A DNA stretch of 64,000 nucleotides from G036327475 sp036327475 (GTDB taxonomy: Bacteria; Pseudomonadota; Gammaproteobacteria; Enterobacterales; Enterobacteriaceae): positions 124,001-188,000 of the forward strand of contig NZ_CP132913.1 of NCBI RefSeq assembly GCF_036327475.1, read 5' to 3'. Position numbers and translations under genes: made by a program. A model generated the notes under the pieces. The model was not told the origin of the DNA, made no database searches, and was given only the letters and a program-made list of their open reading frames with translations. Positions within the stretch are counted from its first letter, which is position 1; each line of letters opens with the position of its first letter. Below, piece by piece: positions 9,691 through 19,859 of the stretch.

Positions 9691-9706
9691 AGGCAATCGA
9701 TTACGT
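9691..9706. promoter_or_regulatory. PurR-type operator in the guaBA promoter
   Basis: The 16-mer AGGCAATCGATTACGT fits the purine repressor consensus ANGCAANCGNTTNCNT at every defined position. It lies five bases upstream of a TATAAT -10 box, where a bound repressor would block RNA polymerase. The E. coli guaBA promoter is known to be PurR-controlled. Whether this organism still has purR cannot be seen here. Confidence 0.7.
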
Positions 9707-9710
9707 TCTG

Positions 9711-9716
9711 TATAAT
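9711..9716 (+). promoter_or_regulatory. Likely -10 box of guaBA
   Basis: A perfect TATAAT lies 50 bp upstream of the guaB start codon. No good -35 hexamer is found at 17 bp spacing. A TTGAAA at 9675-9680 is too distant, so the promoter may depend on activation or on a poor -35. Confidence 0.55.
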
Positions 9717-9766
9717 GCCGCGGCAATATTTTATCTGTTTCACATTCACCTTGGTGAGATATTGCC

Positions 9767-11230
9767 ATGTTACGTATTGCTAAAGAAGCTCTGACATTCG
9801 ACGATGTTCTGCTCCTTCCCGCTCACTCCACGGTACTGCCCAACACGGCCGATCTCGGCACTAGATTGACTCAGAAGATACGCCTGAATATACCTATGCT
9901 ATCCGCGGCAATGGATACGGTAACCGAATCAAGCCTGGCTATCGCGCTGGCGCAAGAAGGTGGTATCGGCTTCATTCACAAAAACATGTCCATCGAACAC
10001 CAGGCCGAGGAAGTCGGTCGCGTAAAACGCCATGAAAGCGGCGTCGTAACCAATCCTCAGTGCGTCACGCCCAATACTACGCTTTCAGAGGTAAAAGAAC
10101 TCACCGTGCGTAACGGTTTCGCCGGCTATCCGGTTGTAACGGAAGATAATGAACTGATCGGAATCATCACCGATCGCGACCTTCGCTTCGTCACCGCTCT
10201 TGGCCAGCCGGTTTCCGCTGTGATGACGCCGAAAGAACGCCTGGTGACAGTTAAGGAAGGAGAGGCTCGTGAAGTGGTGCTGGCCAAGATGCACGAAAAG
10301 CGCGTCGAAAAAGCGCTGGTAGTAGATGAGCGATTTCATCTGCTCGGAATGATAACGGTAAAGGATTTTCAAAAGGCCGAACGCAAACCCAATGCCTGTA
10401 AAGATGAACACGGCCGCTTGCGCGTCGGCGCGGCAGTGGGTGTCGGAGCCGGTAACGAAGAGCGCATCGATTCCCTGGTGGGTGCCGGTGTTGACGTCTT
10501 GCTTATCGACTCTTCCCATGGTCATTCCGAAGGCGTGCTGCAGCGTATCCGCGACACACGCGCCAAATACCCCGACCTGCAAATTATCGGCGGCAACGTT
10601 GCTACCGGCGCTGGCGCGCTCGCACTGGTTGAGGCTGGCGTCAGCGCGGTGAAAGTAGGCATCGGCCCCGGTTCCATTTGTACCACCCGCATCGTCACCG
10701 GTGTGGGTGTGCCGCAGATCACGGCCATTTCTGATGCGGTCGAGGCCCTGGAAGGTACCGGGATCCCAGTTATTGCCGATGGCGGCGTCCGTTTTTCCGG
10801 CGATATCGCCAAAGCTATTGCCGCCGGTGCTGCCTGCGTTATGGTGGGATCGCTGTTGGCGGGCACCGAAGAATCCCCCGGCGAAATGGAACTGTTCCAA
10901 GGCCGCTCTTTTAAATCCTACCGCGGCATGGGGTCGCTTGGCGCGATGTCCAATGGATCGTCGGACCGGTATTTCCAGACCGACAACGCCGTTGATAAAT
11001 TGGTGCCGGAAGGCATCGAAGGCCGCGTGGCGTATAAAGGACGTCTGAAGGAAATCGTCCATCAACAAATGGGCGGCCTGCGTTCCTGCATGGGGCTAAC
11101 CGGTTGTGCTACTATCGATGACCTTCGTACCAAATCGGAATTTGTCCGTATCAGCAGTGCCAGCATTCGTGAAAGCCACGTTCATGACGTCGCCATCACC
11201 AAAGAATCCCCGAACTATCGCACGGGTTAA
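9767..11230 (+). CDS. guaB: IMP dehydrogenase
   Basis: GuaB oxidises IMP to XMP with NAD+, the committed step to guanine nucleotides. The (beta/alpha)8 barrel is interrupted by two CBS domains (about residues 93-205, including SAVMTPKERLVTV). The catalytic loop GIGPGSICTTRIVTG carries the active-site cysteine near residue 304. The flap contains YRGMGSLGAM, and VIADGGVRFSGDIAKAIAAGA forms the phosphate-binding part. It has 487 residues (E. coli 488) and is intact. It is followed at 112 bp by guaA in the usual operon. It must be fed by salvaged or imported IMP precursors if the purM and purC relics nearby are the only copies. Confidence 0.98.
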   Translation: MLRIAKEALTFDDVLLLPAHSTVLPNTADLGTRLTQKIRLNIPMLSAAMDTVTESSLAIALAQEGGIGFIHKNMSIEHQAEEVGRVKRHESGVVTNPQCVTPNTTLSEVKELTVRNGFAGYPVVTEDNELIGIITDRDLRFVTALGQPVSAVMTPKERLVTVKEGEAREVVLAKMHEKRVEKALVVDERFHLLGMITVKDFQKAERKPNACKDEHGRLRVGAAVGVGAGNEERIDSLVGAGVDVLLIDSSHGHSEGVLQRIRDTRAKYPDLQIIGGNVATGAGALALVEAGVSAVKVGIGPGSICTTRIVTGVGVPQITAISDAVEALEGTGIPVIADGGVRFSGDIAKAIAAGAACVMVGSLLAGTEESPGEMELFQGRSFKSYRGMGSLGAMSNGSSDRYFQTDNAVDKLVPEGIEGRVAYKGRLKEIVHQQMGGLRSCMGLTGCATIDDLRTKSEFVRISSASIRESHVHDVAITKESPNYRTG

Positions 11231-11342
11231 CGAATTTCACCGGCGCGGGCCGTGCCAGCTCGGCGTCCAGAGGCTGTTCTGTTCAGTACTTTCCTGACCT
11301 GGCAGTGACCTTTTTGCTATACGCTCTCGAAATACGCCATTC

Positions 11343-12920
11343 ATGACAGAAAATATCCATAAACACCGCATTCTAATTCTGGACTTCGGCTCGCAATATA
11401 CCCAACTGGTGGCCCGCCGAGTACGTGAACTTGGCGTCTATTGCGAACTTTGGGCATGGGATGCAACCGAAGCGAAAATACGCGAATTCCATCCTGACGG
11501 TATTATCCTTTCCGGCGGCCCGGAAAGCACTATCGAGCAAAACAGCCCGCGCGCACCGGACTATGTGTTTCAGGCGGGCGTGCCGGTGCTGGGTGTCTGC
11601 TACGGCATGCAAACCATGGCGATGCAGCTCGGCGGTAAAGTGCAAGGCTCTTCCCAGCGCGAATTTGGTTATGCCCGGGTAGAAGTGTTGACCGACAGTT
11701 TGCTGGTGCGCGACATCCAGGACAATATCGACACCGTCGGCGCGCCGCTGCTGGATGTCTGGATGAGCCATGGAGACAAGGTTACCGCTATTCCAGCGGA
11801 TTTTGTCACCGTCGCCAGCACCGAAACCTGCCAGTTCGCCATTATGGCAAATGAAGAAAAACGGTTTTACGGCGTGCAATTCCACCCTGAAGTCACCCAT
11901 ACCCGCCAGGGACAGCGTATGCTGGAACGCTTTGTGCTCGATATTTGCCAATGCGACCCGCTGTGGACGCCGGCCAAAATTATCGAAGATGCGGTGACGC
12001 GCATTCGCCAGCAGGTCGGCGATGATCGGGTTATCCTTGGCTTATCCGGCGGCGTGGACTCCTCGGTGACCGCGATGCTGCTGCATCGGGCCATCGGCGA
12101 TCAATTGACTTGCGTGTTCGTCGATAACGGCCTGCTGCGCCTCAATGAAGCCAGTCAGGTGATGGGCATGTTCGGCGATCATTACGGCCTGAACATTATC
12201 CATGTGCCGGCGGAAGACCGCTTCCTCTCCGCGCTGGCTGGCATCGACGATCCAGAAATTAAACGCAAAACCATCGGCCAGGTGTTTGTTGAGGTGTTTG
12301 ACGAACAGGCGCTGAGCCTAGTCGGGGTAAAATGGCTGGCGCAGGGCACCATTTACCCTGATGTTATTGAGTCGGCCGCCTCCGCCACCGGTAAAGCGCA
12401 CGTCATCAAATCACACCATAATGTCGGCGGCCTGCCGAAAGAGATGAAAATGGGCTTGGTGGAACCGCTTAAAGAGCTGTTCAAGGATGAAGTGCGTCAA
12501 ATAGGCCTGGAACTCAGCCTGCCTTACGATGTGCTTTATCGACATCCGTTCCCTGGACCTGGTTTGGGAGTGCGCGTGCTGGGCGAGGTGAAGAAAGAGT
12601 ATTGTGATCTGCTTCGCCGCGCCGACGCGATCTTCATAGAAGAGCTGCATAAGGCGGATCTGTACAACAAAGTCAGTCAGGCCTTCACGGTCTTTTTGCC
12701 CGTGCGCTCCGTCGGCGTGATGGGCGACGGCCGCAAGTACGACTGGGTTGTGTCGCTGCGCGCGGTGGAAACCATCGACTTTATGACCGCCCATTGGGCG
12801 CATCTGCCGCACGAATTCCTGGGGCACGTCTCCAACCGAATCATCAATGAGATTGACGGCATTTCCCGGGTAGTTTATGACATTTCAGGCAAGCCGCCGG
12901 CAACGATAGAGTGGGAATGA
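11343..12920 (+). CDS. guaA: GMP synthase (glutamine-hydrolysing)
   Basis: GuaA converts XMP to GMP using ATP and glutamine. The N-terminal class I amidotransferase domain has the nucleophile Cys86 in GVCYGMQ, and the His/Glu pair in VQFHPEVTHT near residues 181-183. The ATP-pyrophosphatase domain shows the P-loop LGLSGGVDSS. The C-terminal dimerisation domain ends KPPATIEWE. It has 525 residues, the same as E. coli, and no defects. Its 3' end is a known integration target for genomic islands, and an integrase relic begins about 190 bp downstream. Confidence 0.98.
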   Translation: MTENIHKHRILILDFGSQYTQLVARRVRELGVYCELWAWDATEAKIREFHPDGIILSGGPESTIEQNSPRAPDYVFQAGVPVLGVCYGMQTMAMQLGGKVQGSSQREFGYARVEVLTDSLLVRDIQDNIDTVGAPLLDVWMSHGDKVTAIPADFVTVASTETCQFAIMANEEKRFYGVQFHPEVTHTRQGQRMLERFVLDICQCDPLWTPAKIIEDAVTRIRQQVGDDRVILGLSGGVDSSVTAMLLHRAIGDQLTCVFVDNGLLRLNEASQVMGMFGDHYGLNIIHVPAEDRFLSALAGIDDPEIKRKTIGQVFVEVFDEQALSLVGVKWLAQGTIYPDVIESAASATGKAHVIKSHHNVGGLPKEMKMGLVEPLKELFKDEVRQIGLELSLPYDVLYRHPFPGPGLGVRVLGEVKKEYCDLLRRADAIFIEELHKADLYNKVSQAFTVFLPVRSVGVMGDGRKYDWVVSLRAVETIDFMTAHWAHLPHEFLGHVSNRIINEIDGISRVVYDISGKPPATIEWE

Positions 12921-13113
12921 TGAATAGGCCCAATATATCCCTTTATATATGCTAAACCACTTGTTTTACGAGATATTTTCTTTTATATCTACCTATTGGC
13001 TAAAGCAACGTTTTTGACGGTACTATTGTCGGTATTACTCTTTAGGCAGTATTTGCGGGGACGAAATATTGTACACCGACAGAATCATCTAACGGTATAG
13101 AAAAGTTGACGCA

Positions 13114-13900
13114 ATGCTTACCAACACCAAGTTTAAAAGCTTTAAAACCTCGAGAAAAGCTCCACAAAGTCACAGATCGTGATAGCCCCTATGTTGCCGT
13201 CACGCCCAGCGGTACCTTTCCAATCTGACTAGCTATATCAATGGTCGTAGAGAAACTGTGACACTTAGGAGTTATGGTCCTGACGGTATTATGGTAGCTG
13301 AAGCAAGGGAAAATTGCATACCGTCAAAAGCAGGCAAGCCTAGGCGTGCCGTCGGCTACCGCCAAGCGTGACGGAGAAAGATCGTAAAAGGAAAGGGGTA
13401 AAACACACGTCAGACAGACAGTACTAAAGCGATGAAACAGGCAGTCATTTATAGAGACATATTGCCTGTTTTTGGTAACCGTCTTATGCATGAGATCAAT
13501 CCCGCGGGCTGCGAGCGATATGCGATAATCTTGCTGAAAATAAGCTTGTTGAAAACCGGGACGCCAAAGCCATCCTTTATAGGTAAGGGAAATCGTCGGC
13601 AGCGTGTTAACATACGCAATTGATCACGGTTTTGATGTCGTCAATACTGCTGAGAAACGCCTCTTCGACAACCACGTTCGAGACGCGGGAAAGCGTTAAA
13701 GCCACGTCAAAGAGACAGTGGCGATCCACTTTGTTTTTATACTGGTTCGAAAAAGCGAATCGACACAAGCAGAATAGAGAGGCGATTTTATTTGTTAAAG
13801 CCGTTTGAACGACTCTCTCTCAGCGTATGAAGGCAAGTCGGGAGCACAACGTGATTTTTCCAAGCGGGCCATGAACATTATTGGCCGCAGGACGGCCTGG
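13114..13900 (+). pseudogene. P4-type tyrosine integrase relic downstream of guaA
   Basis: Fragments of a phage P4-like integrase with the N-terminal arm-binding domain are readable in several frames: MLTNTKFKS, LKPREKLHKVTDRDSPYVAV with TPSG, YINGRRETVTLRSYGPDGI, VAEAREN, a core-binding part IYRDILPVFGNRLMHEINP, YAIDHGFDVVNTAEKR and VRKSE, which corresponds to the catalytic domain region with its first arginine. Later text SKRAMNIIG resembles the segment before the second catalytic box. The conserved HxxR and tyrosine end is gone. Multiple frameshifts and stops are present. Confidence 0.75.
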
Positions 13901-14078
13901 CAGCGTGCCGCTGCCTTGGAAGATAACGCGCTTGAGCGGCATTTTCAATTGCAGGCCATCGTCTCCGCCTGCCATAAAACACAATATTCACGTCTATTCC
14001 GTTCCTAATCGTCCACGCCATCCATAAGGTGCCGGCACGATGCAGGAACGGTATGTTAATTCGATTACACAGAGTCAA

Positions 14079-14264
14079 GATGGCACACTACAAACAACCG
14101 TTGCGCGTCGACGGACCGGTCGCTCGGATAAAACCGCGTTATTGGAAGCCTTATGCAAAGGAATTTGCGATCGCTACCAGTTGGCGGTGGTGACTAACGA
14201 TACCAAAGAAGATCAAGATATCTTGACCGATGCTGGTGCGCTGGAGGCAGAGCGTATCGTCTGA
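14079..14264 (+). pseudogene. ureG: ureG relic (urease accessory GTPase), N-terminal fragment
   Basis: The start ATGGCACACTACAAACAACC gives MAHYKQPLRVDGPV. In the next frame TALLEALCKGICDRYQLAVV, TND, TKEDQDILTDAGALEAERIV follow before a stop. This is the UreG N-terminus, whose P-loop region GPVGSGKT is broken by a frameshift. Text just upstream (about 13890-13990, WQRAAALEDNALERH) may be the tail of ureF, but that is weak. No other urease gene was recognised. Confidence 0.7.
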
Positions 14265-14332
14265 CAGCCAGCTGTGAGGCAGTAGCGCGGCCGATGCCGC
14301 GCGATCCGCCGGTAATCAGCGTTATTTTTCCA
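14250..14332 (-). pseudogene. Short-chain dehydrogenase/reductase N-terminal scrap
   Basis: The minus strand reads GKITLITGGSRGIGRATASQ, the NAD(P)-binding TGxxxGIG motif of SDR enzymes. It continues as LAVRR before running into the ureG fragment, which lies in the opposite orientation. Only about 25 codons remain. The enzyme cannot be named. Confidence 0.6.
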
Positions 14333-14386
14333 TAATACGTTCTTTAGTGAAGATCTGAAGAGGGCTTTGATGATAGATAGGCCGCG

Positions 14387-15433
14387 TTAATGCGCAAGAA
14401 ACAGTGTCGTCAGACCGAGAAAAATAAAACCGCCGGTATCAGCAATGGCGATAATCATCACGCTCGAGCCTACCACCAGATCGTGGCCGATGCGGATCAT
14501 TAGCAGCCATATCAACATGCCTATCAGCGACGCTAACAGCGGATTAAGCAGTATTGCCAGCATCATCACGCCGCCGAGACCGGCATCACCATGCAGCAGC
14601 CAGGTAACGATCCCCATAATACCGCCCCACACCAGACCGTTGATGATCGCCACGCCCAGTTCGCGCAGAATGAGAAAGCCGGAGTTGCCTTGTTCCAGCT
14701 GATGTAGTGCCGCAGCGTGCACGATCATGGTAATAATGGTCTGATTACCGGTGTTGCCGCCAGCGAGACCAACTGGACAATGGTACTGTCGAACAGGCCA
14801 ATGCCCGTGAGGCGATGAACGCGGTTGCAGAGGTTCACCGTCAAACCAAGTCCAACGGGTGTGCACCACTTTACGTACCAGCGCAAGAATATCTTTCTCC
14901 GGGCTGCTTCCAAGCCGGTCCATCTGTTCAACGAGCCCATTTGCCTTACTGTCGATCGGATCATCGGAGTTAAAGTGTTAGAGTGCGCGTCCATTACCCT
15001 TGCTCACCCGCCGGTTGAGTGAATTAAGCAGTAGCGCTGATAGGGTCAGTTACTGATCAGGGCATTATGCCGGTCGACGACGACAGTGGCTTTTTACGCT
15101 AGCGCCGTACCGTTGTCAGCGGAAATGAGCCATCACTAGCTCAAGATCCATATGATGATCGACACTTCCCCGGTTGAAATGCATCATTTCGCGCACCTTG
15201 GTGCGCCGGTGCGGTTCGAGGGCGGTCTAGGCTTGCTCATCCACGTCCGGTTGGCTGAGGCCCCAGAGAATATCGCGGTTGGACATCTCGGCGATAAGGT
15301 TTTCCCAAACGTTCTCCGAGGCTTCCATCAGCGTTTTGTCGATAAGCGGACGGCTTGCCAGTAAAACACTTAAGGTTTGATGCCCTAGTTCGGCGAGTTG
15401 CGGAGCCGGAGCCTGACGTTTTACGACCGGCAT
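14387..15433 (-). pseudogene. mgtE: mgtE relic (magnesium transporter)
   Basis: The C-terminal membrane part is the longest readable piece: VGLAGGNTGNQTIITMIV, the MgtE hallmark in the pore region, then QLEQGNSGFLILRELGVAII, NGLVWGGIMGIVTWLL and a GGFIFLGLTTLFLAH end. Upstream the N-terminal and CBS parts persist in other frames, for example NVWENLIAEMSNRDIL, TLSALLLNSLNRRVS and MDAHSNTLTPMI. Frameshifts near 14760, 14920 and 15230 and several stops disable it. The old start is probably at about 15433. Confidence 0.8.
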
Positions 15434-16018
15434 GGTTTCCCTGTTCCCTCTCGGCTGCTCGGACGATAAAGAGTAACGCTTACTCGGTAAAGATAGCATA
15501 ACTCCATAAAAAGTAGATTGGTCGCAATTTGCCTGCAATGGGGCTGTGAGGATGTTCAGGGATGCTCAGGCGGCGTCGGCTTAATGGTTGTTCCGCCGAT
15601 ATAGCGCGTTTATTTTTATGATGCCAGGCGCGACTCTGGCATAGAGCAGGCGACCTACGAAATATCGCTTTCACAGGATTGTCCTCTTACGAGCGGAGGC
15701 AGAAACGGGTTCGGGGCGATTGTAGAGCATAAGCATAAGCTGTCTCAAGGACGCCACACCGTGACAACGTACGCGCGACGGGCTCGGAGGCGCTACGGTC
15801 GGCCGCTGCCAGAGCGCAACGGCGGGCGATGTGCTAAAAGGCCTCGGTCAGCTTGCATTCCAGAGCGTTTGCTAGTGCACCGAAGGCAGCTTTGGCTAGC
15901 ATGAGAACGGCATCGCGGACCGGTGCGTAGAGCGGATCCTTAGCCCGCAAGGGCGCGGCAACACCTGCAAAGCTAAAGCGCTACCGCCAGCCAGGCTGCC
16001 CCTAAGCGCCAAGCTCAC
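15434..16018. other. Unassigned debris between mgtE and ppx relics
   Basis: No ORF of note and no recognisable protein in either strand. It probably includes the old upstream region of mgtE and eroded coding sequence. The minus strand has an alanine-rich open stretch near 15840-15930 without a family match. Confidence 0.4.
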
Positions 16019-16019
16019 G

Positions 16020-17357
16020 ACAGCGTTACCGATTCATCGACGGCGTCGGCTTCCTCAACGCGCAAACACCAGCCCGGGGTATCCGCCAAATACGCTCGCT
16101 CGCGTTCCAGATCCAACTGCACCAAATTGTTTTGAGCGCAAGGCCGCTGGGAAACGAGCGTTCAGTGATTAGCCTTGGTAGTAAGCCTAAGCCGCACTGT
16201 CACCGGTGAGGCGGCCTGTCGCTGGTTTTATTAAGCAACACGCCGAGGTGCAGCAGCTGCAGACAAGGCAAAAATGCTTTTTCTTGAAGAAATTGAAGCG
16301 GTGAAAATCGTCTATCTTGATCGCTTTGCGATGGATGAGCCGTTCATGTTGCTCTGCTGCAAAATATAAGCCGAATGGCGCTGCATACTACTGTGGTTGA
16401 TACCCAGACCACCTCGTGCAGTTGTGCGGCCCATTTCAGCAGAGCCACAAGCTGCGCCTGTTCACGAACGGCTTTTGCACTTTCCATTGCTGATAAAGCG
16501 CGTTGGTGGCTTTCCACACTCGCCGGGCCGATGACGAAACCGGCCTTCTATTTCATACAAAACACCTTCGCACAGGGCGCAGTCAGAAAGTTTGAGTTCC
16601 TTAATCGCCAGGGTATCCATGACGCTACATAGACTGGCAAGTCCCGTACAAAACCGATTTACGTTCATCGGATAACCCAAGTATGCTGAGCGCAGAGCAA
16701 TGCCTGAACTGCAGCACCTGTTCACACAGCATTTCCAGTCGCTCGGGGGTGATCAAGCCGTCTTTGGCGCTCATCTCGATTAACACTTCATAGGCCGCCT
16801 AAAGGTGCCTGAAGCGCCGAGCGCTATCTGCTAACCCATCAGCGTATTGTGTGCCAGGCCAGTGTCTCGAGTTTTGCGCCGCTATCTCACCGCCAGGCAA
16901 AACAAGCGGCCGAAGCTGATGCAGTCCATGTGGCGGCTTTCCGCCAGTAGCGGCTCGAATTTTCGCCTATGACCAATTCGATGAAGCCGCCGACGATATC
17001 ACTCATCAGCTTACGGCCATAGCTTACGGCCATTTTCCGCCTGAGTGTGCTCGACACCCACAAAAAAATCAGCCGTGCCTCTATCATAACCGGAAATGAT
17101 CTAAATAGGGTGGGGGATCGCCTCCGCCGCCAGATCAAGAAAGGTCTTCGCATTGACCGCCTCACACAAAGCATGGGTGCCGACGATCATCACCCGCAGC
17201 GGCGAAAGGCTTTGCAGGTGTTCAGCGAACAGAGCCAGGCAGGCCAGGGCACGTTCCATCACCTGCATGGCGCCGTTGACCTCGCGCGCCACCGCCATAG
17301 AAAACTGTTAGAGCTAAGATCGATGGCAGCGGCGAATTCTTCGTTGTTAAGGACATA
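16020..17357 (-). pseudogene. ppx: ppx relic (exopolyphosphatase)
   Basis: PPX releases phosphate from polyphosphate. Its relic follows ppk on the same strand in the usual operon order. Readable parts in order: NNEEFAAAIDLSSNSF, MAVAREVNGAMQVMERALAC, LSLFAEHLQ-type text, VMIVGTHALCEAVNAKTFLD, IISGYDRG, VGVEHTQAENGRKL, MDTLAIKELKLSDCALCEGV, LYEIEGRFRH, GLGINHSSMQRHSAYILQQS and LVQLDLERERAYLADTPGWC. It is split by at least six frameshifts and stops and lacks part of the middle. The loss is unambiguous. Confidence 0.92.
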
Positions 17358-17359
17358 AA

Positions 17360-19429
17360 TTAGTTATGCTCTCCGGCGTTTTCCAATTGCTTGATATAGT
17401 GATAAATGGCTATTTGTGCGCGCACCTTGCGGCGGTTGCCGCGAGGAACATAATAGTTGTTCAGATCGGCATCGATATATCTGGCTTTAACAGTATCGCT
17501 GAACAAAAGCGCTAAGATATCCAGAACCTGCTGTTTTAATCGCGGATCTAGCAGCGCCACGCCCACTTCAATGCGGTGATCAATATTGCGAGTCATCCAG
17601 TCGGCGGAAGAGAGAAATACCTTTTTATCACCGCCGTTCTCGAACACATAGACCCGATCGTGCTCCAGGAAACGGTCCACGATACTGGTCACCTGAATAT
17701 TATTGCTGATATCCGGCAAATCCGGGATAAGCGAACACATCCCCCGCACCAGAATGCGGATGTTCACTCCCACGCCGGAAGCGGTATAGAGACGATCAAT
17801 CAACCCCCGATCGACCAGATTATTGACCTTGAGGGTAATTTCCGCCGTTTCGCCCGCTTGAGCATTCGCAATCTCTTGATCGATCATCTGATACAGCATA
17901 TGGCGCGAATTTTGCGGCGACACCATCAAATAGTCGAATTTGACCGGGCGATAGGGGTTCTCGATGAAATTAAATACGCGCCGCACTTCGTTAGTGATGC
18001 GCGCATCAGACGTCAGCAAGGAGTAGTCGGTATATAAGCGCGCGGTTTTTTCATTGAAATTGCCGGTGCCAATATGGGCGTAGCGCACGATATCGTCGCC
18101 TTCGCGGCGGGAGATAAGAAACAGCTTGGCATGTATTTTCAGCCCAGGCGCAGAGAAAATGACGTGCACCCCAGCTTCGGTAAGCCGCTTGGCCCAATGG
18201 ATATTCGCCTCTTCGTCGAAACGGGCCTGTAGCTCTACCACCACGGTCACTTTCTTACCGTTATGAGCGGCATGGATCATCGCGTCGATAATATGTGAGT
18301 CCTTGGCGACCCGGTAAATATTGATTTTTACCGACAGCACATTAGGATCAAACGACGCTTGACGAAGCAGCTCCAGCACATGGCTGAATGTGTGGTAGGG
18401 GAAATAGAGTAGTATATCATGATGGCGAATGGCGTCGAACGCGTTGCGGAATTTATCGAACCAGACATGGCGCAAGCGCGGCAGCGGCCGGTTAACAAGA
18501 TTGGCTTTGCCAACGTTAGGGAAGCTGATAAAATCCTTAAAATTGTGATAACGGCCGCCTGGGATGACCGAGTCATAGGAGGAGATGCCAAGTTTTGACT
18601 TAAGCAGCTCCACCATGGCGTTGGGCATATCTCGCTGATAAACAAAACGGACTGGCTCCGCGGTCAGCCGCTGCTTCAGACTGGAGGACATCAGCTCCAG
18701 TAGACTCGATTCCATTTCGGTAACCAAATCGTATTCGGCATCGCGCGTCATTTTCATCGAATAGGTGTTAAGTATGTCGTAATCGAAAAAGCCGGTAAAA
18801 ATATCATCCAGGCAATAGCGCAGAATATTATCCAATAGGATCATCGGTCGACGCCGATGAGGAGATTCAGCTGGCAAATTAATAAAGCGCGGCACCTTAT
18901 CGGAGGGGATTTCAAGCAGGGCGTAACGCAGCGTTTTCCCTTGAATGATCTCTACCGCCAAATAGGTGTAATCATCTTTCAGGAACCGCACTAAATTGGT
19001 ATCGTGCTGGATAAGAATCGGCGTTATATGTTGGCACAGCTGTTGTTTGAAGTATTGCCGCAACCAGTCTTGTTGGCGAGGGGAAAGTTGGCGTTCGTTG
19101 ATGAGGAAGATCTGGTTACGTGCCATCTCCAGCAGTAGATCATTGTAAAGGTTATCAAATTCCTGCTCTGCGTTAAGCACTTTTGCCTGGATGCAATTGA
19201 GCAAATGGCGTGAGGCGCCTCGAGTGCCCTGTTCTTCACTTATCAGAATACGCCGTTTCAGCTCCGCGAAACGAACTTTATAAAACTCATCTAGATTATT
19301 GGAATAAATGCCTAGAAATCGCATGCGTTCTATCAACGGATTGCTTTTATCGGCAGCTTCCTGCAACACCCGTTCGTTGAAAGACAACCAGCTTAATTCT
19401 TTCTCTATATAGAGCTTTTTCTGACCCAT
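17360..19429 (-). CDS. ppk: Polyphosphate kinase
   Basis: PPK polymerises the gamma-phosphate of ATP into polyphosphate at the inner membrane. The protein is 689 residues from the ATG at 19429, which matches the E. coli start MGQ; an upstream ATG at 19435 would add ME. Conserved parts include KELSWLSFNERVLQEA, SNNLDEFYKVRFAELKRRI, SVKINIYRV and VVELQARFDEEANI. The phosphorylated histidine lies in GLKIHAKLFLI (near residue 435), and the second active-site histidine in FLEHDRVYVFENGG. It is intact, although its operon partner ppx is destroyed. Confidence 0.97.
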   Translation of the reverse strand: MGQKKLYIEKELSWLSFNERVLQEAADKSNPLIERMRFLGIYSNNLDEFYKVRFAELKRRILISEEQGTRGASRHLLNCIQAKVLNAEQEFDNLYNDLLLEMARNQIFLINERQLSPRQQDWLRQYFKQQLCQHITPILIQHDTNLVRFLKDDYTYLAVEIIQGKTLRYALLEIPSDKVPRFINLPAESPHRRRPMILLDNILRYCLDDIFTGFFDYDILNTYSMKMTRDAEYDLVTEMESSLLELMSSSLKQRLTAEPVRFVYQRDMPNAMVELLKSKLGISSYDSVIPGGRYHNFKDFISFPNVGKANLVNRPLPRLRHVWFDKFRNAFDAIRHHDILLYFPYHTFSHVLELLRQASFDPNVLSVKINIYRVAKDSHIIDAMIHAAHNGKKVTVVVELQARFDEEANIHWAKRLTEAGVHVIFSAPGLKIHAKLFLISRREGDDIVRYAHIGTGNFNEKTARLYTDYSLLTSDARITNEVRRVFNFIENPYRPVKFDYLMVSPQNSRHMLYQMIDQEIANAQAGETAEITLKVNNLVDRGLIDRLYTASGVGVNIRILVRGMCSLIPDLPDISNNIQVTSIVDRFLEHDRVYVFENGGDKKVFLSSADWMTRNIDHRIEVGVALLDPRLKQQVLDILALLFSDTVKARYIDADLNNYYVPRGNRRKVRAQIAIYHYIKQLENAGEHN

Positions 19430-19439
19430 TTCCACTCCA

Positions 19440-19859
19440 TTGATCTGTTCAGGAAGGGAAAATCCTGCGCTAAGCTATTATCGTCTCTCGTGCGACAAAA
19501 TCCAACATAACCCACAAACCACGGATTGTTATCTTATTTTCAGGCAACATAAGCTTTTCCATTGTTTTGACCGCTCTTCTGGTCGCTGGCTAATCGATGT
19601 CTATGAGCCCAAAAAGGATTTCTCACATCCGCGCCGCAGCATCGCGTCGTGTCATCGGATGCCGATTTTCATCCACAATGTCACTCTGGATGCCGGCGCG
19701 TCTGGGAGGCTTTGCCATGCCGACTCTGCAAGGATGTTAACCGTGTTTAGCCTGCGCGATGCGCATCCGCGCGACCGCCCGACGATACCAGACATGACCC
19801 CAGACAGGCATGCTCGCGGCAAGTTCGACACTGTCAGCGCGCAGCGATAGGTTTACCGT
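19440..19859. other. Unassigned stretch upstream of ppk
   Basis: About 420 bp between ppk and the pstC relic, presumably holding the ppk promoter and eroded 5' sequence of the permease gene. I could not recognise a protein or an operator. The purN gene expected beside purM was not seen here or elsewhere in the window. Confidence 0.4.

Noticed and set aside
10085..11068. 327-codon minus-strand frame opposite guaB
   Set aside because: It is an antisense shadow of guaB with no family features. guaB itself is certain.
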